Notes: a model not told the origin generated them from the sequence alone. 64,000 nt of DNA from Chamaesiphon sp. 341R_metabat_111 (GCA_025351825.1 JANXVE010000121.1:1-64000), one strand, 5' to 3'. Positions 16,917-26,681 are shown, counted from the stretch's first letter. Program-made: numbers and translations.

Positions 16917-18167
16917 TCATTGTTTGACTTTCAACATAATCAATTTATTAGCTAAAAGAGATCGAACATCTGGAATAGACAATTCAATTTTCTCTAAAAT
17001 ATCTCCAACTGTTAGTTGTTCCTGTTGATTCCGATTCTCATTTTGAGAGGCTATTGCTGAGGCAAACGCTCCGCTACCGCCAACGCAAGCTTGCACAAAG
17101 GCAAACTCCAGATCGCTAAGGTTTATTAGTTTCCAGTCGCAATTAAAGACATGCTGACTTTCCCAGCCTTCAATACAGGTGTGTCGATAGGGAATTGCAG
17201 CGAGAACAGTCTCATCTTGTGACCAATCGATCGCGGTTGGTAATGGTGGCTTTGATAGGAAAAATTCATAGTGGGCAACTTCAGGATCGAGCAGTTCAAT
17301 TAGTCGATATTGGGCGCGAATGTCTAGCTTTTTTGCTCGTTCTAGTGCTTCAGGTGCTTTGGCTAAGAGTCGATCGAGACTCCAGAATTCGGGATTAGAA
17401 AATCCCACAAAATCTAATCCAGCAGCATCGATTAGTTCAAACAAAGTTTCGATATTGTAGTCAATTTCCTGGGGATGAACATACATATCGGCAAAACATT
17501 CATCCTGATGATTTTCCATCGCCCAGCGTTCTTTTTCCCGCTTGACTAGTCGATTTGTTTCTGGGAGCGCGGCAAATACAGACCGACCAATTTTCACCCC
17601 ATCTTGATAGTCACCCCGCTTGTCTCCTTGCAACATGCCGATCGCTTTTTGCATCAGTTCGATTTCCCATCGCCCCAACTCGCCATAGACAAAGATGTGC
17701 ATCAACCCACCAGGGGCTAATTTAGCTGCCAAGGCTTGGATTCCCCGAATTGGGTCTGGAGTATGGTGCAGCACTCCAACCGAGTTAATCAGGTCAAATT
17801 CGCCAGGGAGCTGGGCAACATCAAACAGGCTCAGATGATGAAATTCTACCCGAGTTGCACCCGATCGAGCGCAGCGTTCTGTAGCGACTTTGAGCGCGCC
17901 TGGACTGAGATCGATCGCCGTCACCTGCGCTTGAGGATTGAGGTGTACCAGGCTATCGGTACTCACACCCGTCCCACAGCCAGCATCCAGAATCCTAATG
18001 TCGCTCCGACTAGGCATCTGTCCCGTACAAAAATTGTAAGCCGCGTCCCACTGCCACCGCCAATTAAATCCTGGGGGCGGCTCATCTAGCAACGGTTCCG
18101 GTGGAAAGGGATAGGTATCGTAGAGATTTTGAACTGCTTGACTAATCTGGGCTGGACTGGCTTCCAT
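16917..18167 (-). CDS. Class I SAM-dependent methyltransferase with C-terminal extension
   Basis: 416 residues. Motif I is ILDAGCGTG at 59-67, followed by an acidic strand (VTAIDLS) and motif for product binding (INSVGVLHHTPDP). The first 180 residues form the methyltransferase, and the C-terminal 200 residues are of unknown fold and include a region (EVAHYEFFLSKPPLP) seen in cyanobacterial relatives. The substrate is not evident. It is transcribed towards the ferredoxin gene with 75 bases between. Confidence 0.82.
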   Translation of the reverse strand: MEASPAQISQAVQNLYDTYPFPPEPLLDEPPPGFNWRWQWDAAYNFCTGQMPSRSDIRILDAGCGTGVSTDSLVHLNPQAQVTAIDLSPGALKVATERCARSGATRVEFHHLSLFDVAQLPGEFDLINSVGVLHHTPDPIRGIQALAAKLAPGGLMHIFVYGELGRWEIELMQKAIGMLQGDKRGDYQDGVKIGRSVFAALPETNRLVKREKERWAMENHQDECFADMYVHPQEIDYNIETLFELIDAAGLDFVGFSNPEFWSLDRLLAKAPEALERAKKLDIRAQYRLIELLDPEVAHYEFFLSKPPLPTAIDWSQDETVLAAIPYRHTCIEGWESQHVFNCDWKLINLSDLEFAFVQACVGGSGAFASAIASQNENRNQQEQLTVGDILEKIELSIPDVRSLLANKLIMLKVKQ

Positions 18168-18373
18168 AATCTCGACGCTGCTTGAAGACTCGATCGCTAT
18201 CTTAGCTCAATCTTGGTAGTGTCAAATGAGATTTCTGGGGGTAGTGAGTGGATCGTGGATCGTGGAGAGCATAAGATTACGATCGCAGCTTGAACTAGTA
18301 CACGATACTAATGCAGATCGCGTCTAAACTCACTTCTAAGCACTATTCACTATCAACTATGTAGACGTGAGTG

Positions 18374-19828
18374 TTATGGCAACCAACGTGGATGCCAACC
18401 CGAAAGGGGTACTCGCTCTGCTTTGGCTGGAGTAGTTTGTTCGCGGATATTGGGAGAAATCGGTAATAGCCACATGATGCCATTACTGCCACCTTGAATA
18501 ATTTGATTGGTACTTTCACCCTTATCTACCTGGTCGAACATTACCGCCAATCCATCTGGTGCTAGACTCATCTGAATCCCTTGCTGAATGGGCAGTAGCA
18601 TCATCAATAAGATCTTTTGAGTCTTGAGATCGATCGCAGCCAGATAAGGCTCCTCTTGGCTGGTGTTACCATTAGTTTTTAGCTCTGTCGCCAAACAGTA
18701 AATGATATCTTTAGCGGGGGAGAATCTCGCATCCCAAATCGAGCCATTCGTCTTAAATACCTGCTGTTCGACACCTCGATCGGTAACGACAAATAGTGAT
18801 TTTGTATAGTCGCTATTGTATTCAACCATTGCAGCGGCGGTACCATCTGTAGCAAAACTCAGCACGTTACCAAATTTAGGTAAGAAATCTAGATTGCTAA
18901 CTTTCGCTGGTGTAATTGGAAAGATTGATACACCCTCACCCACAGCAGCAGCGACTTCGCTGCTATCGGGCGTAATCACAAAATCCCCGCTTTGTTTAAG
19001 TTTAGTTGGTGGTGTAGATTTGTCGAGAGCTACCACCCACAGAGCAAAATCACTGGGATTTTTGCGACTGACTCTTTGCACCACTACTTTGCTACCATCA
19101 GGCGCGAGATCGAATTTGACGTTCTGGTATTCGCGATTGTCGAGAATTGTTTCTACCTTACCAGGAGGCATAAATTGGGTATCACCATTGCGCGGAACTA
19201 CGCCAGTACTAACACTATAAACCTGTTGACTAGCGATCGCAGGTTGACCATTTTGCAGTGTCTTGGTATCAGTGGCGGTGAAGATGATTTTTTGACTGTG
19301 GCTATCGACTTTGAAATCAGTCACAACTAACCCTTCAGGGGTAATCGTCATTGGTTTTTGAGTCTTGAAATTGTAAATAACAATGCGCCCTCGATCTGCC
19401 ATACCGCTACTGATGTATGCAAACATTCGATCGGGTGTCCGAAATTGACCTGAAAAGGGTACAATTTCTTTCCCTTTCTTCTTGCCAATTGCCTCTTGAG
19501 CACCTTTCAAACTTACTTGATAAGTATTCCCATAGGGAGCTGGATGAGTGAGGGTATAAGCCAATTTAGACCCCGCCCAACTAATTTTTCCAGGTAATGG
19601 CGGTTGGATTTGGAGTCTCTTTTCGACACTGGCACGATCGATCGGGCGATTAAATGTCAACGTGAAAGCGGTATCCTCGGCACTAATACTCCGATTTTGC
19701 CAGTTAAAATCCCGCACCTGTGGCAATGTTCGATCTCCACTCCAGACTAGGATGAGCGTGATAATTACCAGTCCTGCCATGACGGTAGCGGCAATTCGAT
19801 CGAGGGGGAGTAATTTGCTAGAATTCAC
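18374..19828 (-). CDS. Membrane-anchored protein with SbsA-like Ig domain and beta-propeller-like repeats
   Basis: About 484 residues from GTG 19828; the frame continues open to 19981 but that part only translates the G-rich repeat and is not believable protein. A membrane segment (IAATVMAGLVIITLILVWSG) lies at the N-terminus, then an Ig-like domain (FTLTFNRPIDRASVEKRLQI), then a long stretch of WD40/TolB-like blades. Such proteins are usually extracytoplasmic. I do not know its role. The spacer repeat suggests that the start moved when the repeat entered. Confidence 0.7.
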   Translation of the reverse strand: MNSSKLLPLDRIAATVMAGLVIITLILVWSGDRTLPQVRDFNWQNRSISAEDTAFTLTFNRPIDRASVEKRLQIQPPLPGKISWAGSKLAYTLTHPAPYGNTYQVSLKGAQEAIGKKKGKEIVPFSGQFRTPDRMFAYISSGMADRGRIVIYNFKTQKPMTITPEGLVVTDFKVDSHSQKIIFTATDTKTLQNGQPAIASQQVYSVSTGVVPRNGDTQFMPPGKVETILDNREYQNVKFDLAPDGSKVVVQRVSRKNPSDFALWVVALDKSTPPTKLKQSGDFVITPDSSEVAAAVGEGVSIFPITPAKVSNLDFLPKFGNVLSFATDGTAAAMVEYNSDYTKSLFVVTDRGVEQQVFKTNGSIWDARFSPAKDIIYCLATELKTNGNTSQEEPYLAAIDLKTQKILLMMLLPIQQGIQMSLAPDGLAVMFDQVDKGESTNQIIQGGSNGIMWLLPISPNIREQTTPAKAERVPLSGWHPRWLP

Positions 19829-19839
19829 GAGGATTTGGG

Positions 19840-20000
19840 AGGGAATGGGGCGTGGGAGCGTGGGGGCGCGGGAGCGTGGGTGTGCGGGTGCGCGGGTGTG
19901 CGGGTGTGCGGGTGCGCGGGTATGTAAAAAAGATTCGGATGTTTCCCATGCTCCCGCGCCCCCACGCCCCCATGCTCCCATGCCCCCCGCTCTAAATTCT
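19840..20000. repeat. Tandem GCGGGTGTGCGGGTGC repeat with complementary C-rich arm
   Basis: From about 19849 to 19925 the sequence is GGGAGCGTGGGGGCGCGGGA-like units and GGGTGTGCGG units; 19946-19985 is the complementary C-rich arm. It could fold into a large hairpin. It lies between the TIGR03943 gene and the next gene on the same strand, and it is read as an open frame in part. Confidence 0.75.
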
Positions 20001-20002
20001 AA

Positions 20003-20767
20003 CTACTCCTGATAAGGATTCTTCGGCGTAGGAATGGCCTTAATTTCACTGGCTTCAATTACAAACTGACGACTACCTGAAAATGTCTCGACGATCGCTT
20101 TGCCTTTGACTTGGAGCCAACTATCTTGGGGATAAGTTTGCCGAGTACCTGTAAATTTAATTGGAATGGCGACTGGATAGGCATCTGCGGCACAGCAGGT
20201 AATCACAAATCTCGATAGCATCAGGTAGTTAGCTGGTAGCTCTTTGGGGTAGAACACAAACCCGTTAATATTCGCTTTTTGACCCAAATATGCATCCGGT
20301 TCGGGATAGTTATTCAGAGTTCGCACCCAGTCTACGAGAGTCTTGGACTCTGGTTTAACGCTAGTCCGAAAAGCTTGCGTTTGGCTGCGGGTGACAGTGA
20401 CAGCTTCAGCGGAAACGCCGCGCTGGATCGCCGCATGGCTGGTAAATAATTTGGGGGTAATAATCAATCCGGCGATCGCGGTACCTAATAGTAGCATTGC
20501 CGTTAGACCTGGAGGCAACAGACTACTGTGCAACTCTTGGTTGTCGGCAATTCTGCCGCGATATAGCCTCCAGCCCTGCAAAATTCCAATTAGTAATAAA
20601 CATCCACCCGTAACTGTCACGAGTAGATAGTAACTGGGATGAATCAGAATGTATAGAGTGCCATCGATCGCGTATTTTAGGAGTAGGATTCCCCATGCGG
20701 TAATTGCGAGGATGTCTAACCATGACTTTCGCAGACTGGAGCGATCCTTGGGGGGTTTAGCTGACAT
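20003..20767 (-). CDS. TIGR03943 family protein (YcgQ-like, DUF1980)
   Basis: 254 residues: two or three N-terminal membrane helices and a soluble C-terminal domain containing FVITCCAADAYPVAI, a motif typical for the family (adjacent cysteines). It is nearly always encoded next to a YraQ-type permease, as here: its start overlaps the end of the permease gene by 11 bases. The two probably act as one transporter or metal-handling complex. The true substrate is not known. Confidence 0.85.
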   Translation of the reverse strand: MSAKPPKDRSSLRKSWLDILAITAWGILLLKYAIDGTLYILIHPSYYLLVTVTGGCLLLIGILQGWRLYRGRIADNQELHSSLLPPGLTAMLLLGTAIAGLIITPKLFTSHAAIQRGVSAEAVTVTRSQTQAFRTSVKPESKTLVDWVRTLNNYPEPDAYLGQKANINGFVFYPKELPANYLMLSRFVITCCAADAYPVAIPIKFTGTRQTYPQDSWLQVKGKAIVETFSGSRQFVIEASEIKAIPTPKNPYQE

Positions 20768-21749
20768 GGAAATTCACAAATAAGGTGAACAGAAAAGTTA
20801 ATTGAGTCGCGATCGCAAAGATGTAGAAAATTGCTTTGGGCTTAAAGATTGATAACATTAAACCAATGCTTTTGAGGTCAAACATTGGTCCAAATACCAG
20901 AAACGCCAGTAGCGATCCGCTGGTAAACGTCGCTGCAAATGAGAGGGCGAAAAACGAGTCTACCGTCGAACAAATCGAAATCGAGCCAGCCAACAGCATC
21001 ATCACGACGATCGATAAAATTGGCCCCTCACCTAAACTAACAATTAGTTCTCGTGGTGTCAGCGTTTGAATTGCCGCTGCAACTGCACTGCCCAAAACTA
21101 ATACCCCGCCCAATTCACGGAGTTCTTGGACGACATTATCCAGTACCAAATTAACATTATCGCGAATCGATCGCTTCGGCGGTTGCATCAAATCTTGTGT
21201 CATTCGCAGGGTTGCGCCACCAGCAGTGCCCAACATAAAATCACCCCCGTCAAGCAAACTAGAACCCGTACTTACCCTCGGCTGAGAGCGAATCGTACCC
21301 AGAGCGATCGCAGGTTGGAGAATCGATTTAAGATCCTTCTGAACGCTAAAAATGTACCCCACAATCGTAGCAATCAGCAGCGAAAACACCACCCTCAATA
21401 CTACAATCTCCGGTCGATCGTGAAAAGCAATCCAAGTTGACCAAATTACGATCGGATTGACTGTTGGAGCCGCCAGCAAAAAGCCAATCGCCACAGGCAT
21501 CGGCACCCCCTGCATAATCAATCGCCGCGCCACAGGGACATTCCCACACTCACACACGGGGAATAAAAAGCCGATGCAACTCCCCGCAAACGCTCCCAGC
21601 ACCGGATTCTTCGGCATGTGCTTTATCAACCACCGTTCATCGATAAAGATCAGCAGCACACTCGACAGCACCACACCCAACAATAAAAAGGGAATAGCCT
21701 CTACCAGCAAGCTTAAAAAGAGGGTAAATGCGTTATTAAGCTGTTCCAT
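20757..21749 (-). CDS. YraQ/YcgR family permease
   Basis: 330 residues with about eight membrane helices. The family signature with cysteine and glycine (FPVCECGNVPVARRLI) lies at the start of one helix, and a second conserved stretch is SICSTVDSFFALSF. Members are transporters of unclear substrate, often linked to metals or arsenic. It is the first gene of a two-gene unit with the TIGR03943 gene. Confidence 0.87.
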   Translation of the reverse strand: MEQLNNAFTLFLSLLVEAIPFLLLGVVLSSVLLIFIDERWLIKHMPKNPVLGAFAGSCIGFLFPVCECGNVPVARRLIMQGVPMPVAIGFLLAAPTVNPIVIWSTWIAFHDRPEIVVLRVVFSLLIATIVGYIFSVQKDLKSILQPAIALGTIRSQPRVSTGSSLLDGGDFMLGTAGGATLRMTQDLMQPPKRSIRDNVNLVLDNVVQELRELGGVLVLGSAVAAAIQTLTPRELIVSLGEGPILSIVVMMLLAGSISICSTVDSFFALSFAATFTSGSLLAFLVFGPMFDLKSIGLMLSIFKPKAIFYIFAIATQLTFLFTLFVNFHVS

Positions 21750-21842
21750 CTAATCCGTGGTTATTTGTTACTTGTTGTTGCCTATTCGCCCTAAATTGTT
21801 CCCATCAAGCGATCTCTCTCTTCATCGCAGATGGAGTTTCTC

Positions 21843-21895
21843 TTGCCTCCTCCCCTTTCCAAGGGGAGGACTGAGGTGGGGTAAAGATCTCCGCC
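21843..21895 (-). repeat. Dispersed repeat, copy 2, reverse orientation
   Basis: Read on the minus strand, this stretch starts with GGAGATCTTTACCCCAC, then has a C-rich/G-rich hairpin (CCTCCCCTT with AAGGGGAGG) and GCAAGA. It matches the copy at 13979-14031 in order. It lies in the spacer between rimM and the YraQ-type gene. Confidence 0.7.
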
Positions 21896-21917
21896 TCAAC
21901 TCAAACCCTACACCGGA

Positions 21918-22538
21918 TTAAGCCTTAAAACTTGGCAAATAGATCTCCAACAATCCAGCCGGAGGCAGAATTTCAATTCGTCGGTTAGGCAGATCGACAA
22001 TCGGCACGATTTCCTTCACAAATGGAATCATCGCCTCCGCCATCTTCCCATCCGCCTGAGCCGCACTGACCACTAATATCTCATGCCCAGCCGTAAAAAT
22101 ATCTGTAACCACACCAACTTCCACCCCTGTCTCCTGATGAAAGACTGGTAAACCGATCAGATCCTGACTATGATACTCGCCCGATCGCAATTTTGGTCGA
22201 TCGGTTGTCGGCAATAACAGCATTTTCCCCTTCAAATTTTCGGCTTGATTGCGGTTGAAGATCCCATCTAGCTGCACCACATACAAATTTCGACCAGGAA
22301 TTTCATAGCCTTTTTTCAACTGGATCGATTGCGGCTCCACATCCTGACTACCCCACAACCAGCGTTCTCCCGCCTGCTCAAATCGTTCGGGGAAATCTGA
22401 GTTGGGATGTACCTTAACCTCACCTTTAATCCCCTGTGCGCCGACGATCGAACCAATTTCCATCCAGCCATCAGGTGGCGATAATGGGGCTTTGCCTGAA
22501 GGTATTTCAGGGGTGGACTGGGACAGTGGATTAGTCAT
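21918..22538 (-). CDS. rimM: Ribosome maturation factor RimM
   Basis: 206 residues. The N-terminal RimM domain is shown by EIGSIVGAQGIKGEVKV, and a C-terminal PRC-barrel by DLIGLPVF through MIPFVKEIV to RRIEILPPAGLLEI. RimM binds S19 and helps maturation of the head of the 30S subunit. A poorly conserved proline-rich tail of 20 residues lies at the N-terminus. It is monocistronic; in many bacteria it lies with rpsP and trmD, which are absent here. Confidence 0.95.
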   Translation of the reverse strand: MTNPLSQSTPEIPSGKAPLSPPDGWMEIGSIVGAQGIKGEVKVHPNSDFPERFEQAGERWLWGSQDVEPQSIQLKKGYEIPGRNLYVVQLDGIFNRNQAENLKGKMLLLPTTDRPKLRSGEYHSQDLIGLPVFHQETGVEVGVVTDIFTAGHEILVVSAAQADGKMAEAMIPFVKEIVPIVDLPNRRIEILPPAGLLEIYLPSFKA

Positions 22539-22754
22539 GAATCGGTCGGTAGGGAGAGGAGATCGATCTATATGTTAGACCACAACGATCGACCTCGAAC
22601 ATTTTAACTGCTGAGGCAATCATCGAAATAACTAATTATCAGCCAGTTATCAAACTGTCCACTCGAAAGATCGATCGATAGTTTCCCCGTCTAATATTAA
22701 TTTATCGACACGAATAAATTTTGGTTCGACTAGTAAATCTAGAAGATAATTGAT

Positions 22755-23045
22755 ATGCAACAGCTTGGTTCTCAAAAAGATAGTAATGCTTGGATCGCTC
22801 AAACTTGGGCAGCATTTTGTCTGTCGATCGGTATGACAACTACTGGAATCATCTATCTACCTGTAGATTTGTGGGTCAAAGGTTTTATGGGCATGGGATT
22901 AGGTTTCTCTGTTGCATCTACTTTTAGCCTGAGCAAGACTCAGAGAGATCTGCATGAAGCAGTTAGATTAACCTCAAGGATTGAGGAAGCTAAATTAGAC
23001 AAAATTCTCGCTCAAAATGGTGTAGCCAAACAAACGAAAGAATAA
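22755..23045 (+). CDS. YiaA/YiaB two-helix domain protein
   Basis: 96 residues. The two hydrophobic helices (WAAFCLSIGMTTTGIIYLP and KGFMGMGLGFSVASTFSLSK) with the polar C-terminal helix match the YiaAB domain family of inner-membrane proteins of unknown role. The start ATG at 22755 is preceded by an A/T-rich leader with no strong ribosome-binding site. Confidence 0.82.
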   Translation: MQQLGSQKDSNAWIAQTWAAFCLSIGMTTTGIIYLPVDLWVKGFMGMGLGFSVASTFSLSKTQRDLHEAVRLTSRIEEAKLDKILAQNGVAKQTKE

Positions 23046-23121
23046 AATCTCGAACATTACTCACCTGAGAAATCACTATTCACCAACTTATATAGCGATC
23101 CTATTTAATTTAATGCTGAAA

Positions 23122-23160
23122 CGTTAACCTGTAGGGGCGGTGCTTCATGCCCGCCCGCTA
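23122..23160. repeat. Half-palindrome related to the TGTAGGGGCG repeat
   Basis: CTGTAGGGGCGGTGCTTCATGCCCGCCC resembles one arm of the hairpin at 60284-60350. The second arm is not complete here, so this may be a decayed copy. Confidence 0.45.
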
Positions 23161-23176
23161 GGGTTTAAGCTAAATC

Positions 23177-24244
23177 CTAGTCTTCTCCATTTACTCGTTG
23201 TCGTTTAACTTTAGTCACAGGTTGAATCGTCGAGTTGCGCTTAGAATTACTGTTGTCTACAACAGATGAATTCCTTTTAGACTTAGTTTTTGGCACCACT
23301 TCTTCGACTACATCAGTACCAGGTAATGCTTGTAAAACTTGGATTTTGTCCTGAAAAATAACCTTGCTCTTATTGCGAATCACCAGTCGATTTGCAGCAA
23401 TTGTATAATTCACGTCACCGTTATCTGCCGAGAACTGAGTTCGATCGTAATAGCGCAGTCTTAATGTAATTCCTTGCGTACCATCTTTTGCCAGTCCGAC
23501 ATAGTGAGTTGGATTTTTAGCACCACAAATATATAGTAAATAGTCCCTAGAAGTCGCCCGATACATCACCTTAGTATTGTCGGGACATACTGAAGTATTT
23601 TCAGTATTAGTTTCTCGATTGACACTAGCCGATTTTGTTGGCACAACCGATGCAGCCGAAGCAACCGGAATATTTACAGGTTTTGCAGTAGAATTATTGC
23701 GACTACTGCTAGATGACGCATTCGATCCGACAATTGCCACATTGCGGAATTTAGCAGTTGCAACCACCCCCCCAGTCAGTGGAATCTGGAGCAGAGCGGC
23801 TTGAGTTAAGTTCGCAGGTACTTTACTAAAAATGAAACTAGCCTTAAATGGAACATTTTCAATCAATTCAGTTTTAATCGAGTTGTTTTCACTACTCCGG
23901 TTAGCTAGCCGAATACTTGTCGGGTAATATTCGTTACCTTCGAGATCCACCAACTTAATTGTGTTGCCATTAAGGTCGATCGATCGATCGTTACTTTTAC
24001 TAGTCAAGATCGCTTGACAAACTATGTCTTGCAATTTTCGTGTACAGTCTTGAACGACTACTTTGATGCGATCGTCTTCATAGCTAGACGAATTACTCTG
24101 GGTAGCTTTACTTGGTAACTGAGCAAGCAACTGATGTGGATATAGGCAGCTACTCACCAAGCTGAGTAAGCCAATACTAACGATTTTCTTGCAGAAAGGC
24201 TTTGCCAACGATTTGGTAATCATATTATTTTTGTATAGATGCAC
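23177..24244 (-). CDS. Exported protein of unknown function
   Basis: 355 residues, or 348 from an inner ATG at 24223. An N-terminal signal peptide is likely (KIVSIGLLSLVSSCLYPHQLLA). The middle is serine/asparagine-rich (NASSSSSRNNS) and the C-terminus basic (KSKRNSSVVDNSNSKRNS, VKRQRV). I recognise no domain. It may be periplasmic or surface-located. Confidence 0.7.
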   Translation of the reverse strand: MHLYKNNMITKSLAKPFCKKIVSIGLLSLVSSCLYPHQLLAQLPSKATQSNSSSYEDDRIKVVVQDCTRKLQDIVCQAILTSKSNDRSIDLNGNTIKLVDLEGNEYYPTSIRLANRSSENNSIKTELIENVPFKASFIFSKVPANLTQAALLQIPLTGGVVATAKFRNVAIVGSNASSSSSRNNSTAKPVNIPVASAASVVPTKSASVNRETNTENTSVCPDNTKVMYRATSRDYLLYICGAKNPTHYVGLAKDGTQGITLRLRYYDRTQFSADNGDVNYTIAANRLVIRNKSKVIFQDKIQVLQALPGTDVVEEVVPKTKSKRNSSVVDNSNSKRNSTIQPVTKVKRQRVNGED

Positions 24245-24412
24245 GCTACTTTTGCTGGAATTCAGATCGCAATTAGCGATCGAAACGTGATGTGATTAGA
24301 CCTCAACGTTTCAGTCGATTGGTGTCAGATCGAGCACATCGTTAATACTCAATATCTTACTGTTTGGCGATCGCTCAAAGATAGATAATTCGATACTTTA
24401 CAGATACAAATT

Positions 24413-24763
24413 CTAATTGAATTGTTCCACAAATCGATCGACATCTTCAATAATTCGAGTAAGTTCCACTTCGCTACTCACACGGATTCGATCGTCCCGC
24501 AGCGTAATTAACACTTTGGCGACAAAAGGATTCGCCCAGATATTGGGATTGCAGAACATCTCTAGGAAGACATCTCCCGTATGCTGATACTCGATCGGTT
24601 TAGACTGTTTCGGTTTACCCCCGCCGCCAGATGTTTCGGCTGTTTTGGCTTTGAGCACTTGGACGATCTCATTCAGTTTTGCCTGCAATTCCTGTGCGGC
24701 TGTGGGGGTAAAGCCGCAGGATACCGAGCCACCAGCTAAGTTGAATACCAGTTGAGCTGCCAT
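24413..24763 (-). CDS. Conserved cyanobacterial protein of unknown function
   Basis: 116 residues. A predicted alpha/beta protein with a Gly-rich linker (SGGGGKPKQSK) in the middle and a conserved-looking stretch VFLEMFCNPNIWANPFVAKVLI. I recognise no named domain. The gene stands alone upstream of a long spacer leading to the ribosomal cluster on the opposite strand. Confidence 0.65.
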   Translation of the reverse strand: MAAQLVFNLAGGSVSCGFTPTAAQELQAKLNEIVQVLKAKTAETSGGGGKPKQSKPIEYQHTGDVFLEMFCNPNIWANPFVAKVLITLRDDRIRVSSEVELTRIIEDVDRFVEQFN

Positions 24764-25374
24764 AATCTTTATCTACAATGTTTGCTTGCGATCTCCTGAT
24801 TTTACCGCCTATTTGCCAGTGACTAGCCGCGTAACCCGATACTTATTCTGTTTGCGTTGGCGACAGCCTGCCGTTAGGCACAGCGTCTGCCCGAGCAGAG
24901 ACGCTTCGCGAACAAATATCATCAAACCCCAACCAAACAGGTTGTATCACAATTACCGATCGATATCTAGACAAGCTCGATCGACTAGTGTAGAATTGGA
25001 GACTGTGGTTATGAAACTTCCAGCTTTAGAGCTGTGACTGCGGGTAAATCGGCTGAGATAGATACTAAGTGGCTTGCTACTCCAGTCTATTCAGCAGCAA
25101 AACGATTCCCAATTGATACCTTGTCCCTTGTTAAGTAGGGGCGATTCATGAAGCGGCGGTTTTATACTGGGGTTCCCCCAGAATAAAGAAACCGACAAGA
25201 TATTGCTCCTACTTATTGCCCCCGACGCATCCGACTTTTGTGCGAAAGCATACAAAATAGATGCTAAAGTTAAGCTGGATTGGTAAATACAAGTCAAACC
25301 CACAGATGGACGCGCCTGCCGGTGGAAGTCCATCAAAATCCTGATGTCTCAAATATAAGGAAGTATATAAAACC
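24764..25374. other. 611-base spacer upstream of rplC, with a palindromic repeat
   Basis: It holds a palindromic repeat at about 24861-24913 (CAGCGTCTGC and GCAGAGACGCTTCGCGAAC), a familiar dispersed cyanobacterial repeat, and a candidate leader hairpin at 25305-25334. An open frame at 24786-25037 is not believable as protein: its middle is the repeat. The promoter of the ribosomal cluster should be in this spacer, but I cannot pick it. Confidence 0.6.
25305..25334 (+). promoter_or_regulatory. Candidate leader hairpin of the rplC-rplO cluster
   Basis: A 7-base perfect outer stem GATGGAC/GTCCATC encloses a smaller stem (CGCC/GGTG with loop TGCC). It lies 40 bases before the GTG of rplC. In E. 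coli L4 represses its own operon through a leader hairpin; a similar role here is only a guess, as this leader resembles none I know. Confidence 0.35.
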
Positions 25375-26013
25375 GTGTCTATCGGTATTCTCGGCACCAA
25401 ACTCGGCATGACCCAAATTTTCGACAAAGAGACAGGGAGAGCAATTCCTGTCACCGTCGTTCAAGCAGGTCCTTGCACCATCACTCAAATCAAAACCAAA
25501 GCTACAGACGGCTATAGCTCCATCCAAATCGGTTTTGATGAAGTCAAAGAAAAAGCACTTAACAGACCAGAACTCGGACACCTCAAAAAGTCCGAGGCAC
25601 CACCACTGCGTCACCTCCAAGAATTTCGGGTAGATAGCACTGACGAGTGGACACTCGGACAAGAAATCAAACCAGATCTTTTTGCTGTCGGTCAACTTAT
25701 CGACGTTACAGGCAACAGTATCGGTAAAGGTTTTGCTGGTTGGCAGAAACGTTGGAACTTTGCCCGTGGACCAATGACTCACGGTTCCAAAAATCACCGT
25801 GAACCTGGTTCGACTGGTGCAGGTACAACCCCTGGTCGTGTCTACCCTGGTAAGAAAATGGCTGGGCGACTGGGTGGCAAACGGATCACCGTCAAGAAAC
25901 TAGTAGTAGTTCAGATTGATGTCGATCGTAACCTCCTCTTGATTGAAGGTTCGGTTCCTGGCAAACCAGGAGCACTTCTGCGAATCGTGCCTGAAGTCAA
26001 AGTCGGTAAGTAA
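25375..26013 (+). CDS. rplC: 50S ribosomal protein L3
   Basis: 212 codons from GTG 25375 ([16 protein letters not shown]). The loop reaching the peptidyl transferase centre is visible around GHLGGK-like [15 protein letters not shown]. It heads the cluster; rpsJ does not precede it, as is usual in cyanobacteria where rpsJ lies with the str genes. A 32-base gap leads to rplD. Confidence 0.97.
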   Translation: MSIGILGTKLGMTQIFDKETGRAIPVTVVQAGPCTITQIKTKATDGYSSIQIGFDEVKEKALNRPELGHLKKSEAPPLRHLQEFRVDSTDEWTLGQEIKPDLFAVGQLIDVTGNSIGKGFAGWQKRWNFARGPMTHGSKNHREPGSTGAGTTPGRVYPGKKMAGRLGGKRITVKKLVVVQIDVDRNLLLIEGSVPGKPGALLRIVPEVKVGK

Positions 26014-26045
26014 TCACAGTTAAGTAGAATCCTTTTAATATAGTT

Positions 26046-26681
26046 ATGGCTAATTGCGTCATCCGCAACTGGCAAGGCGAGGAAGCTGGCTCTGCCACCC
26101 TCGAATTGGCTGTTGCAAGAGAAGAAAATGCTTCTCACATCGTCCACCGTGCCCTAATTCGGCAGACAAATAACGCTCGTCAAGGGACAGCCTGTGCCAA
26201 GACTCGCGCCGAAGTACGCGGTGGTGGTCGGAAACCTTGGAAACAGAAAGGTACCGGACGCGCTCGTGCGGGTTCGATTCGTTCTCCGCTCTGGCGTGGG
26301 GGTGGTGTAATCTTTGGACCAAAGCCCAAAGATTACAACATGAAAATGAACCGTAAAGAGCGGAGACTCGCTCTACGGACAGCATTGATGAGTCGGGTTG
26401 AAGATATCATCGTCGTTGCTGATTTTGCGACTGATGTGGCTCAACCAAAAACCAGAGAGTTCGTCCAAGCGATGACTCGTTGGGGAGTACAAGCTGACAG
26501 CAAAGTACTAATCATTGTTTCGGAAGTAGAAGACAACACTTTATTGTCAATTCGGAACATTGCCAAAGTTAAAATGATTTCTGCCTCAGGACTCAACGTA
26601 TTCGATCTCCTCAATGCGGATCAGATTGTTGCTACGGCTGAAGCAATCGCCAAAATCCAGGAGGTTTACAATGACGATTAG
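26046..26681 (+). CDS. rplD: 50S ribosomal protein L4
   Basis: 211 residues. The extended loop that lines the exit tunnel is rich in basic residues and glycine ([33 protein letters not shown] region). The 3' end overlaps rplW by 11 bases, so the two are coupled. In E. coli L4 is also the autoregulator of this operon. Confidence 0.97.
   Translation: MANCVIRNWQGEEAGSATLELAVAREENASHIVHRALIRQTNNARQGTACAKTRAEVRGGGRKPWKQKGTGRARAGSIRSPLWRGGGVIFGPKPKDYNMKMNRKERRLALRTALMSRVEDIIVVADFATDVAQPKTREFVQAMTRWGVQADSKVLIIVSEVEDNTLLSIRNIAKVKMISASGLNVFDLLNADQIVATAEAIAKIQEVYNDD

Noticed and set aside
19840-20000. CRISPR-like repeat array
   Set aside because: The units are short and contiguous, without unique spacers of uniform length.
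24786-25037. 83-residue open frame before rplC
   Set aside because: Its middle translates a dispersed palindromic repeat, a known source of false proteins in cyanobacteria.
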